64,000 bases of DNA from Sinomicrobium sp. (lineage in GTDB: Bacteria > Bacteroidota > Bacteroidia > Flavobacteriales > Flavobacteriaceae). The translations under genes and the position numbers were made by a program. The stretch spans positions 38,383 through 102,382 of the forward strand of contig JAJUFH010000007.1 in assembly GCA_029266035.1 (NCBI GenBank), in the 5' to 3' direction. The notes beneath the pieces are model-generated. The model ran no database searches. It was not told where the DNA came from and saw nothing but the letters and a program-made list of their open reading frames with translations. Shown one piece after another: positions 1 to 8,581 of the stretch (positions within the stretch are counted from its first letter, which is position 1; each line of letters opens with the position of its first letter).

Positions 1-407
1 ACATCTTCTATATCGTCGACATCGAAATCGGAGTCTACTACAAATTGGAATGAGGGTCCGATAAAGGCGTGTGCAAATCCGAGAAATTTTTTCCCTACCA
101 AAATGGGTACATCCAGTTTTTGCAGATCAAAATTGCCGCGTTGTCCGCCAAATTCGTATTGGCTGCTAATTTGGGTGTACATAAACTCAGGGCGTACATA
201 CAATCCGATAATCGGGACATTACCTCTGAGCCATACTCCTACGTGATATCCTGCTTTTCCTTTACCTCCGGAGAGAACATCAGAAGCTTGATCTTTTAGT
301 TTACCTGTCTTGTTGTAGTTAAATCCAGCTTTTACTCCAAAGTCTATCTGAGAATATCCGGCAGCATATACCAGTAGCGCAGCAATAATCAAAAGTGTTT
401 TTTTCAT
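1..407 (-). CDS. Outer-membrane beta-barrel protein, PorT-like (partial, C-terminus outside window)
   Basis: Reading leftwards from an ATG at 407, the frame stays open to the window edge (about 135 residues). It begins with a Sec signal peptide (MKKTLLIIAALLVYAAGYSQ, cleavage expected near the SQ) followed by IDFGVKAGFNYNKTG and alternating hydrophobic/polar strands (VGVWLRGN, GLYVRPEFMYTQ, KLDVPILVGKKF). This is the pattern of the small PorT/OMP_b-brl_2 family of outer-membrane barrels in Bacteroidota. The family includes one T9SS-linked member (PorT), but most members have unknown roles, so no specific function is assigned. A hairpin at 421-448 separates it from the transketolase genes upstream. 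The 3' end cannot be seen. Confidence 0.82.
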   Translation of the reverse strand, partial: MKKTLLIIAALLVYAAGYSQIDFGVKAGFNYNKTGKLKDQASDVLSGGKGKAGYHVGVWLRGNVPIIGLYVRPEFMYTQISSQYEFGGQRGNFDLQKLDVPILVGKKFLGFAHAFIGPSFQFVVDSDFDVDDIED

Positions 408-420
408 AGGTACAGTTTAA

Positions 421-448
421 ATTCCCCGGATGATTTCTCAGTCCGGGG
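421..448 (-). terminator. Probable terminator or attenuator hairpin after the transketolase genes
   Basis: Seven-base perfect stem (CCCCGGA at 424-430 with TCCGGGG at 442-448) and an 11-base loop, in the 51-base gap between the transketolase stop and the start of the barrel gene. The downstream T-run on the minus strand is weak, so termination may be partial. Confidence 0.5.
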
Positions 449-458
449 AGGTGTTCTG

Positions 459-1412
459 TTATTTTCTTTTCAGTACCTTTTCAACGGCATTTACAATAGC
501 TTTATTGTTCAGACCGTATTTTTCCATCAGTTGAGCAGGAGTACCACTTTCTCCGAAAGAATCTTTTACAGCTACAAATTCCTGTGGTACGGGACGGTTT
601 TGAGCAAGTACTCTGGATACACTTTCTCCGAGTCCGCCGTAGTAATTGTGTTCTTCTGCAGTGACGATACATCCGGTTTTGGCTACAGAATCCAAAATAG
701 CTTTTTCGTCCAAAGGCTTGATGGTGTGAATATCTATGACTTCTACAGAGATTCCGCGATTTTCGAGGGCTTCTGCTGCTATAAGAGCCTCCCATACCAA
801 ATGGCCGGTAGCTACGATGGTTACATCGGTACCTTCGTTGAGCATCAGCGCTTTTCCAATTTCAAATTTCTGATCTTCGGGAGTAAAGTTGGCCACGGCA
901 GGACGTCCGAAACGGAGGTATACAGGCCCTTCGTGCTCGGCGATGGCAATGGTAGCCGCTTTGGTCTGGTTGTAGTCGCAGGGGTTGATCACTGTCATTC
1001 CGGGCAACATTTTCATCAGTCCGATGTCTTCTAATATCTGGTGAGTAGCCCCGTCTTCACCTAGGGTGAGTCCGGCATGAGAAGCACATATCTTTACATT
1101 TTTGCCAGAGTAGGCAATAGATTGCCGTATTTGATCGTATACCCTTCCGGTAGAGAAATTGGCAAAGGTACCGGTAAACGGAATTTTTCCCCCTATGGTA
1201 AGTCCGGCCGCAATACCCATCATATTGGCTTCGGCTATACCCACCTGAAAGAAGCGCTCTGGATTTTCATCGATAAATTCTTGGATTTTTAGCGATCCAA
1301 TAAGGTCGGCACATAGGGCTACCACATTGGGATTAGTTCGCCCGAGAACCGTCATTCCCGCACCGTATCCACTTCTGGTGTCTTTTTTTCCTGTATCTGT
1401 ATATTTTTTCAT
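459..1412 (-). CDS. Transketolase, C-terminal subunit
   Basis: 317 residues covering the pyrimidine-binding and C-terminal domains of transketolase, the thiamine-diphosphate enzyme of the non-oxidative pentose phosphate pathway. The catalytic glutamate that activates the cofactor lies in GIAEANMMG (E61), and [21 protein letters not shown] is characteristic of the Pyr domain. The DxxG-type C-terminal domain follows ([20 protein letters not shown]). It is about half the length of a one-piece transketolase and needs the neighbouring N-terminal subunit, whose stop lies 24 bases upstream in the same operon. Two-gene transketolases of this kind occur in many bacteria. Could also be read as DXS-like by domain alone, but the paired N-subunit makes transketolase the better call. 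Confidence 0.93.
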   Translation of the reverse strand: MKKYTDTGKKDTRSGYGAGMTVLGRTNPNVVALCADLIGSLKIQEFIDENPERFFQVGIAEANMMGIAAGLTIGGKIPFTGTFANFSTGRVYDQIRQSIAYSGKNVKICASHAGLTLGEDGATHQILEDIGLMKMLPGMTVINPCDYNQTKAATIAIAEHEGPVYLRFGRPAVANFTPEDQKFEIGKALMLNEGTDVTIVATGHLVWEALIAAEALENRGISVEVIDIHTIKPLDEKAILDSVAKTGCIVTAEEHNYYGGLGESVSRVLAQNRPVPQEFVAVKDSFGESGTPAQLMEKYGLNNKAIVNAVEKVLKRK

Positions 1413-1436
1413 TTCAGTTTTCTGTTTTGTGGATGA

Positions 1437-2282
1437 TTAATAATCCCCCAAGGTTTCGGGATTTTGCGCCAGTGCCTTTTCGAGTTGCTCGTCGTTTGGC
1501 GCTTTTCCGTGCCATGCATGAGTGTGCATCATAAAATCAACTCCATGTCCCATTACGGTATGTAGCAATACACAAACCGGTTTGCCTTTTCCCGTTCTGT
1601 TTTTAGCCTCTTTCAATCCCTTGATCACCGCTTCGATATCGTTTCCGTTTTCAACTTCCAAAACATCCCATCCGAATGCTTCGAACTTAGCTCTGAGATC
1701 TCCCAGTGGTAATACGTCGTCTGTGGCTCCGTCTATCTGTTTTCCGTTGTAGTCTACCGTTGCGATATAGTTGTCTACCTTGTTTCCGGAGGCATACATA
1801 ATGGCTTCCCAATTTTGCCCTTCTTGAAGTTCTCCATCGCCGTGCAAACTGTACACCAAATGCTCGTCTTTGTTGAGCTTTTTAGCCAGTGCAGCGCCTA
1901 TGGCAACCGACATTCCTTGTCCGAGAGAACCTGAAGCGATGCGTATTCCTGGCAGCCCTTCGTGTGTGGTAGGGTGGCCTTGCAATCGGGAATCGATCTT
2001 GCGGAAGGTGTTGAGTTCTTTTACCGGAAAATATCCTCTTCTAGCTAGTACACTGTAGTATACCGGAGAGATATGCCCATTAGAGAGAAAGAAGAGATCT
2101 TCTCCTATACCGTCCATGTCGAACTGATCGTTCAGTTCCATAATTTCGTTGTACAAAGCCACAAAAAATTCTGTACACCCTAAAGAACCTCCTGGATGTC
2201 CAGAATTTACTTGGTGTACCATTCGCAGTATATCTCTGCGAACCTGCGTTGCTAAGTCGTTTAGTTGTTGAATATTAGACAT
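1437..2282 (-). CDS. Transketolase, N-terminal subunit
   Basis: 281 residues forming the thiamine-diphosphate/Mg-binding half of transketolase. Seen: GHPGGSLG near residues 28-35, the substrate-binding QGHPTTHEGLPGI (101-113), GSLGQGMSVAIGAAL (118-132), and the ThDP motif starting GDGELQEGQ at 148 and closing with the VDYNGKQ asparagine near 179. It pairs with the C-terminal subunit immediately downstream and should form the active site jointly. A clear promoter lies upstream (minus-strand TATTTTTG at 2308-2315). The divergent gene on the other side is tgt. Confidence 0.94.
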   Translation of the reverse strand: MSNIQQLNDLATQVRRDILRMVHQVNSGHPGGSLGCTEFFVALYNEIMELNDQFDMDGIGEDLFFLSNGHISPVYYSVLARRGYFPVKELNTFRKIDSRLQGHPTTHEGLPGIRIASGSLGQGMSVAIGAALAKKLNKDEHLVYSLHGDGELQEGQNWEAIMYASGNKVDNYIATVDYNGKQIDGATDDVLPLGDLRAKFEAFGWDVLEVENGNDIEAVIKGLKEAKNRTGKGKPVCVLLHTVMGHGVDFMMHTHAWHGKAPNDEQLEKALAQNPETLGDY

Positions 2283-2307
2283 TTTGATGAGTTGAATTAA
2301 TTCCCGG

Positions 2308-2337
2308 CAAAAATAGCCTTAAAAAAGTATCCCTCAA
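2308..2337 (-). promoter_or_regulatory. Promoter of the transketolase operon
   Basis: On the minus strand a TTTG/TTG element (complement of CAA at 2335-2337) is followed after 19 bases by TATTTTTG (2315-2308). This fits the Bacteroidota TTG-N(17-23)-TAnnTTTG promoter and lies 26 bases upstream of the ATG. Confidence 0.7.
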
Positions 2338-2468
2338 AGGATTTCTAGGTTAGATTGAGTGCTTTGAACAATAATTTTCCGGTTTTTATTTTATTTTATT
2401 TGAAATTGTGGGCGAAAAGTGTAGTGGACAATAGTCACTAAAAAAGTATCTGTTGTAATGAGAAAGAG

Positions 2469-2502
2469 TTGACTTCTCATTTGTGCATAATCTGTATCTT
2501 TG
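2469..2502 (+). promoter_or_regulatory. Promoter of tgt
   Basis: TTG at 2469-2471, a 23-base spacer, then TATCTTTG at 2495-2502, matching the Bacteroidota promoter pattern. It lies 23 bases before the ATG at 2526. The upstream TTG codon at 2511 would sit too near the transcription start, which supports the ATG as start. Confidence 0.62.
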
Positions 2503-2525
2503 CCGCCTGATTGAATTTGTTTTAT

Positions 2526-3656
2526 ATGGAGTTTGAGTTATTGGCGAAAGATCCTGGTAGCAAGGCCAGAGCTGGGAAGATTACCACGGCACACGGGGTG
2601 ATAGAAACCCCTATTTTTATGCCCGTAGGTACTGTGGCATCGGTAAAGGGGGTGCACCAGCGCGAACTGAAGGAAGATATCAATCCAGATATTATTCTCG
2701 GGAATACCTACCATTTATATCTCAGGCCACAGACCGATATTCTTGAAAAAGCCGGAGGACTACACAAGTTTATGGGATGGGATAGAAATATACTGACCGA
2801 TAGTGGTGGGTATCAGGTGTATTCGCTTTCTGCCAATAGGAAGATCAAGGAAGAGGGAGTTAAATTTAAGTCGCATATCGATGGCTCTTACCATTTTTTC
2901 TCACCAGAAAGGGCTATGGAGATACAGCGAAGCATAGGAGGAGATATCATTATGGCGTTTGACGAATGTACGCCCTATCCCTGCGATTACAACTATGCCA
3001 AACGCTCTATGCATATGACTCACCGTTGGCTGGATCGCTGTATAGCACACCTCGGGAAGGTGCCGGAAAAATACGATTACAGCCAATCTCTTTTTCCCAT
3101 TGTTCAGGGGTCGGTATACAAAGATTTGAGAAGGCAGTCGGCAGAATACATTGCAGAAGCAGGTGCCGAGGGCAATGCCATAGGCGGTCTTTCGGTAGGA
3201 GAACCGGCAGAAGAGATGTACGCTATGACCGAAGTGGTCTGCGATATACTTCCCACCGACAAGCCGCGTTATCTTATGGGAGTGGGGACACCGGCCAATA
3301 TTCTCGAGAATATAGCTCTTGGGGTAGATATGTTTGACTGTGTGATGCCCACCCGAAATGCTCGTAACGGAATGTTGTTTACGGCCAATGGCATTATCAA
3401 TATCAAAAACAAGAAATGGGAGGACGATTTTTCTCCCGTAGACGAAATGGGTATTACTTTTGTAGACGCCCAATATTCTAAAGCTTATTTGAGACATCTT
3501 TTTGCTGCCAATGAATTTCTCGGTAAGCAAATCGCGACCATTCACAACCTCGGGTTTTACCTGTGGCTTGTGAGAGAAGCCAGAAAACATATTCTGGAAG
3601 GAGATTTTAACAACTGGAAAAACGTGATGGTGAGGAAACTCACAGAACGATTGTAA
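2526..3656 (+). CDS. tgt: tRNA-guanine transglycosylase (queuosine pathway)
   Basis: 376 residues. It exchanges guanine-34 of GUN-anticodon tRNAs for preQ1. Seen: PIFMPVGTVASVKGV near the N-terminus, ILGNTYHLYLRP, LTDSGGYQVYSL with the conserved active-site aspartate, GGLSVGEP and FDCVMPTRNARNG with the catalytic aspartate. An odd point: the C-terminal zinc site normally written CxCxxC has no cysteines here (the segment reads PVDEMGITFVDAQYSKAYLRHLF), while the later TIHN histidine remains. The protein matches the usual bacterial length. The ATG at 2526 is preferred to the TTG at 2511. The LptF/LptG-type gene follows 50 bases later and may be cotranscribed. Confidence 0.95.
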   Translation: MEFELLAKDPGSKARAGKITTAHGVIETPIFMPVGTVASVKGVHQRELKEDINPDIILGNTYHLYLRPQTDILEKAGGLHKFMGWDRNILTDSGGYQVYSLSANRKIKEEGVKFKSHIDGSYHFFSPERAMEIQRSIGGDIIMAFDECTPYPCDYNYAKRSMHMTHRWLDRCIAHLGKVPEKYDYSQSLFPIVQGSVYKDLRRQSAEYIAEAGAEGNAIGGLSVGEPAEEMYAMTEVVCDILPTDKPRYLMGVGTPANILENIALGVDMFDCVMPTRNARNGMLFTANGIINIKNKKWEDDFSPVDEMGITFVDAQYSKAYLRHLFAANEFLGKQIATIHNLGFYLWLVREARKHILEGDFNNWKNVMVRKLTERL

Positions 3657-3706
3657 TGAGGGATGAGCGCTTGTCAGTATCGGAGATTTAAACTGAATTT
3701 ATTCGC

Positions 3707-4783
3707 ATGAAGATATTAGACTGGTATATCATAAAAAGATACTTGGGAACTTTTACGGTAATGTTGTTGCTGTTTATTCCCATAGGTATTATGATCGACC
3801 TTTCAGAAAAGGTGGGCAAAATGATAGAGCAGGAGGCTCCTACTGCGGAAATTGTAAAATACTATATCAATTTTACCTTTTATTTTGCCAATCTCTTGTT
3901 TCCCATTTTTCTGTTTTTGTCTATAATTTGGTTTACCTCCAAACTTGCCAACAATACCGAGATTACGGCTATACTGAGTTCGGGGGTTCCCTATACCCGA
4001 TTTTTGAGACCTTATCTGCTAGGGGCAGCTGTTGTGGCTATGATAGCCTTTGTAATGGGAATGTTTATCGTTCCTGAAGCCAGTAAGGGGTATAAAGAGT
4101 TTTATTATAAATATCTCAAAAGAGGAGCACAAGACAGACAGACCACCAATTTGTACAATCAGATCAACGACAACGATTTTATTTATGTGAGCAGTTTTGA
4201 TCCGAAAAATAAAATAGGGTACAATTTTACTCTCGAACACTTTGAAGGTGAGCAGCTTATCTATAAATTGTCGGCTAGAAATATACGGTGGGTAGAAAAT
4301 GACAGTGTGTACCGCTTGTCGTCTTATGTAAAACGGGAGATAGGTCCTGAAGATGATATACTGCATAAAGAAAGTAGATTGGATACCTTATTCGAATTTA
4401 ATCTAGACGACCTTACCCCGGTATCTTATATCGCGGAGACCAAAAATCTTTTTGAGCTCAACGATTTTATTGAAAAGGAACAAAAGAAAGGATCGTCTAA
4501 TATCAACACCTACCTTTTGGTCAAGTACAAACGCTGGGGTCTGCCGGTTTCGGCTTTTATACTTACCATTATTGCGGTGGCGGTATCCTCGAGGAAGAAA
4601 CGAGGTGGGATGGGAGTCAATCTCGCTTTGGGGATTGCCCTGGCATTTATATTCATTTTTTTCGATAGAATATTCGGAACTATGGCAGAGCAGTCGGGCT
4701 TTTCGCCCTTTCTTGCTGCTGCTGTGCCTAACCTCATATTTGGTGTACTTGCTATTTATCTGCTGAACAATGCTAAACGATAA
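3707..4783 (+). CDS. LptF/LptG family LPS-export permease (YjgP/YjgQ)
   Basis: 358 residues with the LptF/LptG layout: an N-terminal cytoplasmic helix and three membrane segments (roughly 12-32, 55-85, 100-122), a periplasmic beta-jellyroll domain in the middle (about 125-265), then three more membrane segments (about 275-350) including the basic SSRKKRGGMGVNLALGIALAFIFIFFDR stretch typical of the family. In the LptB2FG complex this protein extracts LPS from the inner membrane. It starts MKILDWYIIKRYLGTF, which resembles LptG more than LptF, but the paralogues cannot be separated surely without a search. It overlaps the next gene by 14 bases. Confidence 0.9.
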   Translation: MKILDWYIIKRYLGTFTVMLLLFIPIGIMIDLSEKVGKMIEQEAPTAEIVKYYINFTFYFANLLFPIFLFLSIIWFTSKLANNTEITAILSSGVPYTRFLRPYLLGAAVVAMIAFVMGMFIVPEASKGYKEFYYKYLKRGAQDRQTTNLYNQINDNDFIYVSSFDPKNKIGYNFTLEHFEGEQLIYKLSARNIRWVENDSVYRLSSYVKREIGPEDDILHKESRLDTLFEFNLDDLTPVSYIAETKNLFELNDFIEKEQKKGSSNINTYLLVKYKRWGLPVSAFILTIIAVAVSSRKKRGGMGVNLALGIALAFIFIFFDRIFGTMAEQSGFSPFLAAAVPNLIFGVLAIYLLNNAKR

Positions 4784-5708
4784 TCAGAAAAACCATCTCC
4801 ACCTTCATTTTGTAGTCTTTATTTGGGGGTTTACGGCCGTGTTGGGAGCGCTTATTACCGTCGATGCCATACCTTTGGTGTGGTATCGCATGCTGTTAGC
4901 AGTAGCCTTTGTAGGGATGTATATGGGATACAACAAGCTTTCGTGGCGCGTTTCTCGAAAGGCATTGCTGGGTTTTATACTGGCCGGAATAGTACTGGCA
5001 TTACATTGGGTGCTGTTTTTTACAGCCATCAGATGGTCTAATGTTTCCGTGACTCTAGCTACCATATCAACAGGAGCTCTGTTTACAGCCATACTGGAGC
5101 CTATTTGGTATCGAAGGAAGCCTATTTGGTATGAAATGGCTTTGGGACTGGTGGTGATTTTCGGTCTCTATCTTATTTTTCGAGTAGAATCGTCGTATGT
5201 AGAAGGCATATTGTTAGCCTTGCTGGCAGCACTGTTGTCGTCCATCTTCTCATTGTTGAACGGCAAGTTTGCAAAACAGTACCGCCCTTCGGTAATCTCT
5301 TTTTACGAATTGCTCGCAGGAGTACTCTTTTTGTCGGTGGTACTTCCCGGTGATATTTTTACTGGAGATTTCTTTGTCTTATCTGTTTCAGATTGGATTT
5401 ACCTGCTTGTTCTGGCTTCTGTATGTACGGCCTATGCTGTGATTTCGTCGGTAAAAGTGATGAAGCATCTCAGTCCGTACACGGTGATGCTCACTATTAA
5501 TATGGAGCCTGTTTACGGTATATTATTAGCTTTTTTTGTGTTGGGGGATTCAGAGAAAATGAGTTCCGGCTTTTATATAGGAGGTATCATTATTTTATCG
5601 ACAGTAGTGGGAAACGCTATTCTTAAACAGCGCGATAATGTGAAAAAGAGGAAAGGATTGGGAGGTGATAAAAATATGGGAGGCTCTCCGGGAATGGGAG
5701 TGTGTTGA
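4770..5708 (+). CDS. EamA/DMT family transporter (RhaT-like)
   Basis: 312 residues with about ten hydrophobic segments arranged as two five-helix EamA repeats. The first begins HFVVFIWGFTAVLGAL and the second EGILLALLAALLSSIFSLLNGKFAK. The drug/metabolite transporter superfamily exports amino acids or other metabolites, but the substrate cannot be read from sequence. The C-terminus is short and basic (KQRDNVKKRKG), and the last 20 residues (GGDKNMGGSPGMGVC) look unconserved. Its ATG overlaps the upstream permease gene by 14 bases, which suggests translational coupling. Confidence 0.88.
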   Translation: MLNDNQKNHLHLHFVVFIWGFTAVLGALITVDAIPLVWYRMLLAVAFVGMYMGYNKLSWRVSRKALLGFILAGIVLALHWVLFFTAIRWSNVSVTLATISTGALFTAILEPIWYRRKPIWYEMALGLVVIFGLYLIFRVESSYVEGILLALLAALLSSIFSLLNGKFAKQYRPSVISFYELLAGVLFLSVVLPGDIFTGDFFVLSVSDWIYLLVLASVCTAYAVISSVKVMKHLSPYTVMLTINMEPVYGILLAFFVLGDSEKMSSGFYIGGIIILSTVVGNAILKQRDNVKKRKGLGGDKNMGGSPGMGVC

Positions 5709-5792
5709 TATTATAAATCGCAACCAATGGTAAAACAGACACAAAAAAATGCTTAAGTTTGTAGGCTCAATTAAATCAAAATATAAGAGATA

Positions 5793-6746
5793 ATGGAATA
5801 TCTGGATTTTGAACTACCCATCAAAGAGTTGGAGGAACAGTTGTCCAAATGCCGCGTTATTGGAGAAGAGAGTGATGTGGATGTTACCGAGACTTGCAAG
5901 CAGATAGATAAAAAGCTGGCACAGACCAAAAAGGATATATACAAGAATTTAACGGCATGGCAGCGGGTGCAGTTATCGCGTCACCCTTCGCGTCCGTACA
6001 CCCTCGATTATGTCAGGGCGATATGTGGAGATACCTTTTTGGAACTTCACGGCGATCGCACTGTAAAAGACGACAAAGCGATGATAGGGGGGCTCGGTAA
6101 GATAGAGGGCCAGAGTTTTATGATTATCGGTCAGCAGAAGGGATACAATACCAAAACCCGACAGTACAGAAATTTTGGAATGGCCAATCCCGAAGGTTAT
6201 CGCAAAGCCTTGCGGCTGATGAAAATGGCAGAAAAATTCGGTTTGCCGGTGGTAACTCTTATAGATACTCCCGGTGCCTATCCCGGAATTGAAGCAGAAG
6301 AGCGTGGACAAGGAGAAGCTATTGCCCGAAATATACTGGAAATGACTCGCCTCAAAGTGCCTGTTATAGTTGTGATTATAGGAGAAGGAGCTTCTGGAGG
6401 AGCTCTCGGAATAGGTGTGGGAGACAGAGTACTCATGTTGGAAAACACTTGGTATTCGGTGATATCGCCAGAATCCTGTTCGTCTATACTGTGGCGTAGT
6501 TGGGAATACAAAGAACAAGCGGCCGAGGCATTAAAACTCACGGCTAAGGATATGAAAAAATTACACCTCGTAGACGATATCATTAAAGAACCCCTTGGAG
6601 GTGCCCATTCAGATAGGGAAACTACCTTTAAAACCGTTGCTCAAGCTATTATTGAGAACTATGAAGACCTTAAAAAGCTGAGCCCGGAAGAGTTGGTAGA
6701 AGAACGTATGGACAAATATTCCAGAATGGGAGTGTACAAAGACTGA
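5793..6746 (+). CDS. accA: Acetyl-CoA carboxylase carboxyltransferase subunit alpha
   Basis: 317 residues, the family's usual length. With AccD it transfers carboxyl from carboxybiotin to acetyl-CoA, the first step of fatty-acid synthesis. Seen: the N-terminal helical region [75 protein letters not shown] and [17 protein letters not shown], which form the crotonase-like oxyanion and CoA-binding region. It stands between the EamA gene and dnaB, ending at a rho-independent terminator (6800-6828). Confidence 0.97.
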   Translation: MEYLDFELPIKELEEQLSKCRVIGEESDVDVTETCKQIDKKLAQTKKDIYKNLTAWQRVQLSRHPSRPYTLDYVRAICGDTFLELHGDRTVKDDKAMIGGLGKIEGQSFMIIGQQKGYNTKTRQYRNFGMANPEGYRKALRLMKMAEKFGLPVVTLIDTPGAYPGIEAEERGQGEAIARNILEMTRLKVPVIVVIIGEGASGGALGIGVGDRVLMLENTWYSVISPESCSSILWRSWEYKEQAAEALKLTAKDMKKLHLVDDIIKEPLGGAHSDRETTFKTVAQAIIENYEDLKKLSPEELVEERMDKYSRMGVYKD

Positions 6747-6799
6747 GTACTTTAAAATATTAACTTTTCATCTCGGGTGAATATCCGAGAAAACAGATA

Positions 6800-6828
6800 A
6801 ACCGGGGTAGTGAGCTTCGGTTTTTTTT
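6800..6828 (+). terminator. Rho-independent terminator after accA
   Basis: Stem AACCGGGG / CTTCGGTT (with two G-T pairs) and a seven-base loop, followed by a run of T to 6828. A second small hairpin (TCTCGG / CCGAGA) lies just before it. Confidence 0.75.
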
Positions 6829-6940
6829 ACGTTATGAACATAAAGTTGTAACTTGTTAACACCTTAAATGTTTATTAGCTGGTGATATTAATTATCCTTT
6901 TTTAGGGTGAGTTGAAATTGCATTTTTTACATTCGCATCT

Positions 6941-8503
6941 ATGGAAAAAACAGGCTCTGTATCGGGAATCAAAATAGGGAAAGCATTAGAGTTTTCGGGA
7001 AAGACAAACGTTATCCCATTGGAAAAGGGAAGGATACCTCCTCAAGCTGTAGACCTTGAAGAGGCAGTGCTTGGTGCAATGATGATCGACAAGAAGGGGG
7101 TCGATGAGGTGATAGATATGTTACACCCCGATGCCTTTTACAGAGATTCACACCGACTGATCTACGAAGCTATTGTCAAACTGTTTGAGAATACCGAACC
7201 CATAGATCTGCTCACCGTTTCCGCTCAGTTAAAAAAGGACGGAACACACGAGAGCGCCGGTGGAGATTATTACCTTATCCAGCTCACCCAAAAAGTATCT
7301 TCTTCAGCGCATATCGAATTTCACGCTCGAATCATACTTCAGAAGTTTATTCAGCGCAGTCTTATCAAGATTTCTGCGGAGATTATAGAAGAAGCCTACG
7401 ACGAGACTACCGATGTATTCGACTTGCTCGACAGTGCTGAGGCTAAATTGTACGAGGTGACTCAGGGCAACATAAAGAAATCCTCTGAGAGTGCACAAAG
7501 TCTCGTTATGCAGGCTAAGAAAAAGATAGAGGAGATATCGAATAAAGAAGGCTTGAGCGGAATTCCTTCCGGTTTTGACAAACTCGATAAACTTACGTCG
7601 GGTTGGCAGCCCAGCGACCTGATTATCGTTGCTGCCCGACCAGGTATGGGAAAAACGGCACTCACTTTATCTATGGCACGCAATATCTCGGTGAATTCCA
7701 ACATCCCCGTCGCTTTTTTCTCGCTCGAAATGTCGTCTGTACAACTCATTACCCGTCTGATATCTTCAGAAACCGGTTTGTCTTCTGAAAAGCTGCGTAC
7801 CGGTAAATTGGAAAAACACGAGTGGGAACAGCTCAATGTAAAGGTAAAGGCCCTGGAAAAGGCTCCGTTGTTTATAGATGATACCCCTTCGCTTTCGATC
7901 TTCGACCTTCGAGCCAAGGCCAGAAGACTGGCGTCTCAGCACGGAATCAAGTTGATCATTATAGACTACCTTCAGTTGATGACTGCTGGAGGTTCTCAAA
8001 AAGGGGGAAATAGAGAACAGGAGATTTCAACTATATCGCGTAACCTCAAGGCATTGGCAAAAGAACTGAACGTACCGGTGATAGCACTCTCTCAGTTGTC
8101 GCGAGCCGTTGAGACCAGAGGAGGAAGTAAGCGCCCCTTGCTCTCAGACCTCAGGGAATCAGGAGCTATTGAGCAGGATGCGGATATAGTGTCGTTTATC
8201 TATAGACCTGAATACTACAAGATCGATGAATGGGATGACGAAGAACGTTCGCCAACCGAAGGGCAGGGAGAATTTATCGTAGCCAAGCACCGTAATGGTG
8301 GTCTGGACAATATCCGCTTGAAGTTTATTGGACATCTCGGTAAATTTGACAACCTCGACGATTTCGATTCTCCTTTTGAATTCCAGTCCAAAATGAACGA
8401 TGCTGACGACAATGGCTTTAATCCCGGAGCTTTCCCTTCTGCGGAAGATGCTTTTGGAAGTTCGATAAACGACGCACCCGGAGATGATGATGTTCCGTTC
8501 TGA
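6941..8503 (+). CDS. dnaB: Replicative DNA helicase
   Basis: 520 residues. It is the hexameric 5'-3' helicase at the replication fork. The N-terminal domain (about 30-180) starts PPQAVDLEEAVLGAMMID. The RecA-like domain carries Walker A in AARPGMGKTAL (lysine at about 238), FFSLEMSS, the Walker B-like IIIDYLQLM and the DnaB H4 motif LSQLSRAVETRGGSKRPLLSDLRESGAIEQDAD with its arginine finger. The RNGGLDNIRLKFIG segment closes the core, and the last 60 residues are an acidic tail ending DDDVPF. There is no intein. The accA terminator lies upstream. Confidence 0.97.
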   Translation: MEKTGSVSGIKIGKALEFSGKTNVIPLEKGRIPPQAVDLEEAVLGAMMIDKKGVDEVIDMLHPDAFYRDSHRLIYEAIVKLFENTEPIDLLTVSAQLKKDGTHESAGGDYYLIQLTQKVSSSAHIEFHARIILQKFIQRSLIKISAEIIEEAYDETTDVFDLLDSAEAKLYEVTQGNIKKSSESAQSLVMQAKKKIEEISNKEGLSGIPSGFDKLDKLTSGWQPSDLIIVAARPGMGKTALTLSMARNISVNSNIPVAFFSLEMSSVQLITRLISSETGLSSEKLRTGKLEKHEWEQLNVKVKALEKAPLFIDDTPSLSIFDLRAKARRLASQHGIKLIIIDYLQLMTAGGSQKGGNREQEISTISRNLKALAKELNVPVIALSQLSRAVETRGGSKRPLLSDLRESGAIEQDADIVSFIYRPEYYKIDEWDDEERSPTEGQGEFIVAKHRNGGLDNIRLKFIGHLGKFDNLDDFDSPFEFQSKMNDADDNGFNPGAFPSAEDAFGSSINDAPGDDDVPF

Positions 8504-8533
8504 TAGACTGTAAGGTAAAAGATTATTAACCCA

Positions 8534-8566
8534 TTGGAAAAAGTTTAAACGAGTTCGTTAACTTTG
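8534..8566 (+). promoter_or_regulatory. Promoter of the 8582 gene, sharing a 30-base motif with the ftsY promoter
   Basis: TTG at 8534-8536, a 22-base spacer and TAACTTTG at 8559-8566. Bases 8538-8567 match 25585-25614 upstream of ftsY at 27 of 30 positions, including the core AAAAAGTTTAA and CGAGTTC. The apparent TTG start at 8564 lies inside the -7 box, so translation should begin at the ATG at 8582. Confidence 0.65.
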
Positions 8567-8581
8567 AGAAAAGTTTTGAAT

